Source: Fictibacillus terranigra (lineage in GTDB: Bacteria; Bacillota; Bacilli; Bacillales; Fictibacillaceae). From it: DNA of 64,000 nt. The notes below the pieces were generated by a model that saw only the letters and a program-made list of their open reading frames with translations, ran no database searches and was not told where the DNA came from. The stretch covers positions 558,001 to 622,000 of the forward strand of contig NZ_JAUHLN010000002.1 of NCBI RefSeq assembly GCF_030412265.1, read 5' to 3'. Below, piece by piece: positions 61,830 through 64,000 of this stretch. The number at the start of each line of letters is the position of its first letter. Position 1 is the stretch's first letter. The position numbers and the translations under genes were made by a program.

Positions 61830-64000
61830 TTAATTTTTGTAGTTTTCAGCTACAATCTCAGCACATGATGCACAGAGGGTTGGATGTTTCTCATCAGAAC
61901 CGACTTCGGGTGTAACAACCCAGCAGCGCTCACACGTTTCACCTTCAGCTGGTTTAACAGCAACAGCCAGATGTTCGTAATGTGCTGCGCCTTCAGGAGC
62001 TTCGTTTTTTGTGCCGCCGATCACCGCTTCAGACACGATGAATAGCTTATTGAGGTCTTCTATCCCTTCAAGCCAAGTCTTCACATTTTCTGAAGGATAC
62101 AAAGTGATGGATGCTGTGAGAGATTTTCCGATGACCTTCGCATTCCTCGCTTCTTCCAGTGCTTTGAGAACTTCATCACGGAGATCCATAAATCGATCCC
62201 AATCTTTTAGTAATTGGTTTTCTCCAGAATAAGACACAGTATCAGGCATACTTGTTAATTGTACACTTTTCTCAGTAACTCCAGGGATATAGTCCCAAAC
62301 TTCATCTGCCGTGTGGGCAAGAATCGGAGCCGTCAGTTTCGTTATAGATACGAGTGCCTCGTAAAGAACCGTCTGGATGCTTCTGCGTTTGATATCATCT
62401 TCTGCTTGAATATAAAGCGTATCCTTTGCAATGTCCAGATAGAAAGAGGACAAGTCGATTGTACAGAAGTTATGGATCGCATTATATACAGTGAGGAATT
62501 GATACTCGTCATACGCCTTCTTCACCCGGTCGGTCAGTTTATTGAGTTTAACCAGCATATACTGATCAATCTTGCCAAGCTCTTCAAAAGGTACGGCGTT
62601 GGCTTTTGGATCAAAACCGTTTAAATTACCCAGCAAGAAACGCAGCGTGTTACGGATCTTACGGTACACTTCAGCCACTTGTTTAAGAATATCATCGGAG
62701 ACCCGGACGTCTGACTGATAGTCTACAGAAGATACCCATAGGCGGATAATGTCTGCGCCAAGCTGATTCATCACTTTAATCGGGTCCATGACGTTCCCGA
62801 TCGACTTGCTCATTTTTCTTCCTTCACCATCAAGAACGAAGCCGTGGCTGAGGACTGATTGATAAGGAGCTTTCCCAGTGATCGCTACTGATGTAGAAAG
62901 CGATGAATTAAACCAGCCTCGGTATTGGTCAGAGCCTTCCAGATAAAGATCTGCCGGACGGGACAAATCTTCACGTTCTTCAAGTACGCTCCAGTGAGAA
63001 GAACCAGAGTCAAACCACACATCCATAATGTCTGTTTCTTTAGTAAAACGTCCGTTAGGACTATGCTCGGAAGTGAATCCTTCAGGAAGAAGTTCTCTTG
63101 CATCACGTTCAAACCAGACATTGGATCCGTGTTCGCGGAACAACTTAACAACGTGGGCAATTGTTTCTTCTGTCATGATCGGTTCACCGTTCTCAGCATA
63201 GAAGACCGGGATCGGAACACCCCATGCACGCTGTCTTGAAATACACCAGTCTTCACGATCCTTGATCATGTTGAACAACCTGGTTTCACCCCAGTTTGGG
63301 ATCCAGTTGACTTCTTTAATGGCAGCAAGCATCTCTCCACGCATTCCCTTAATGGAAGCAAACCATTGAGCGGTGGCACGGAAGATTACCGGTTTCTTCG
63401 TTCTCCAGTCATGCGGGTAGGAGTGAGTGATGAACGATAGTTTTAACAACGCACCAGCTTCTTGAAGTTTTTCTGTGATTGGTTTGTTTGCTTCATCATA
63501 AAAGATACCTTCAAAGCCAGGAGCTTCACTTGTCATCACACCGCGGTCATCAACGGGGCAAAGCACATCAAGGCCATACTTTTTACCAACAAGGAAGTCA
63601 TCTTCCCCGTGCCCCGGTGCCGTATGGACACACCCTGTTCCAGCGTCAGTCGTGACATGGTCACCCAGCATAACGAGGGATTCTCTGTCATAAAAAGGAT
63701 GCTGAGCAACAATGTACTCCAGCTCTTTACCTTTTACGGTCTTTAGAACAGAGACATCCTTCCAATCCAATTCTTTTTCAAGCTGTTCGACTAATGCTTG
63801 CGCTACCAGAAGCTTTCTTCCTTCTGCTTCAACAACCACATAGTCAAGATCAGGATGAACAGAGATACCGAGGTTTGCCGGAATCGTCCATGGGGTCGTT
63901 GTCCAGATGACGATGCTGACGTCCTGGTCGAGCACACCTTTCCCGTCTTTTACTTGGAAAGCTACATAAATGGATGCCGAACGCTTGTCATAGTATTCGA
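61830..64000 (-). CDS. ileS: Isoleucyl-tRNA synthetase, C-terminal part (cut by window edge)
   Basis: Class I synthetase charging tRNA-Ile. The window holds about 723 codons, up to its edge, and the N-terminal part with HIGH lies beyond 64000. Visible are the editing (CP1) domain beginning [17 protein letters not shown] and then [10 protein letters not shown], the KMSKS loop [11 protein letters not shown], the anticodon-binding domain and the C-terminal zinc site [12 protein letters not shown] with [10 protein letters not shown]-box would be expected upstream, outside the window. Confidence 0.97.
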   Translation of the reverse strand, partial: EYYDKRSASIYVAFQVKDGKGVLDQDVSIVIWTTTPWTIPANLGISVHPDLDYVVVEAEGRKLLVAQALVEQLEKELDWKDVSVLKTVKGKELEYIVAQHPFYDRESLVMLGDHVTTDAGTGCVHTAPGHGEDDFLVGKKYGLDVLCPVDDRGVMTSEAPGFEGIFYDEANKPITEKLQEAGALLKLSFITHSYPHDWRTKKPVIFRATAQWFASIKGMRGEMLAAIKEVNWIPNWGETRLFNMIKDREDWCISRQRAWGVPIPVFYAENGEPIMTEETIAHVVKLFREHGSNVWFERDARELLPEGFTSEHSPNGRFTKETDIMDVWFDSGSSHWSVLEEREDLSRPADLYLEGSDQYRGWFNSSLSTSVAITGKAPYQSVLSHGFVLDGEGRKMSKSIGNVMDPIKVMNQLGADIIRLWVSSVDYQSDVRVSDDILKQVAEVYRKIRNTLRFLLGNLNGFDPKANAVPFEELGKIDQYMLVKLNKLTDRVKKAYDEYQFLTVYNAIHNFCTIDLSSFYLDIAKDTLYIQAEDDIKRRSIQTVLYEALVSITKLTAPILAHTADEVWDYIPGVTEKSVQLTSMPDTVSYSGENQLLKDWDRFMDLRDEVLKALEEARNAKVIGKSLTASITLYPSENVKTWLEGIEDLNKLFIVSEAVIGGTKNEAPEGAAHYEHLAVAVKPAEGETCERCWVVTPEVGSDEKHPTLCASCAEIVAENYKN

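Overview
The window is a stretch of core chromosome from an endospore-forming member of the Bacillaceae. The gene order follows the Bacillus subtilis ileS-lspA-rluD-pyr ... smc-ftsY-ffh ... rnhB-sucCD-dprA block almost gene for gene, read here on the minus strand. Sporulation genes (spoVM and a divergent small acid-soluble spore protein) confirm a spore former. The genus cannot be fixed from sequence alone. No tRNA, rRNA, CRISPR array, insertion sequence or prophage gene was seen. The two ends cut dprA (position 1) and ileS (position 64000).

From the right, following transcription of the minus strand: ileS (partial) ends at a strong terminator, followed by a YqcI/YcgG-family gene, lspA and rluD. 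Next is the full pyrimidine operon pyrR-pyrP-pyrB-pyrC-carA-carB-pyrK-pyrD-pyrF-pyrE. It has a clear sigma-A promoter and three PyrR attenuators, and a methyltransferase gene sits at its 3' end. rqcH (plus strand) converges on that gene. A P-type Ca2+ ATPase, remA-gmk-rpoZ, and the coaBC-priA-def-fmt-rsmB-rlmN-prpC-prkC-rsgA-rpe run follow. A TPP riboswitch controls thiT-thiN, followed by spoVM. rpmB (plus) diverges from asp23-fakA. Then come sdaAB-sdaAA-recG, the FapR-regulated fapR-plsX-fabD-fabG-acpP lipid operon, and rnc. A small DUF1128 gene on the plus strand separates rnc from smc-ftsY. ylxM-ffh, rpsP-khpA, rimM-trmD, rplS, lepB-rbgA, rnhB, a frameshifted ylqG with ylqH, the spore-protein gene, sucC-sucD and dprA complete the window.

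The genes form tightly coupled units, with many 4-base ATGA overlaps. Together they cover UMP synthesis, translation initiation and ribosome assembly, protein targeting (Ffh/FtsY/YlxM), membrane lipid synthesis, Ser/Thr signalling (PrkC/PrpC) and the last part of the TCA cycle. 

The most unusual points are these. ylqG carries at least three frameshifts beside an intact FlhB-C-like ylqH. One perfect bidirectional terminator has the two convergent genes' stop codons paired with each other. The pyrP attenuator hairpin contains the pyrP ribosome binding site. A truncated spore-protein-like gene has a sigma-G-like promoter. A YqcI/YcgG gene sits between ileS and lspA. I found no clear candidate for a wholly new multi-gene system; the window is mostly conserved housekeeping DNA.
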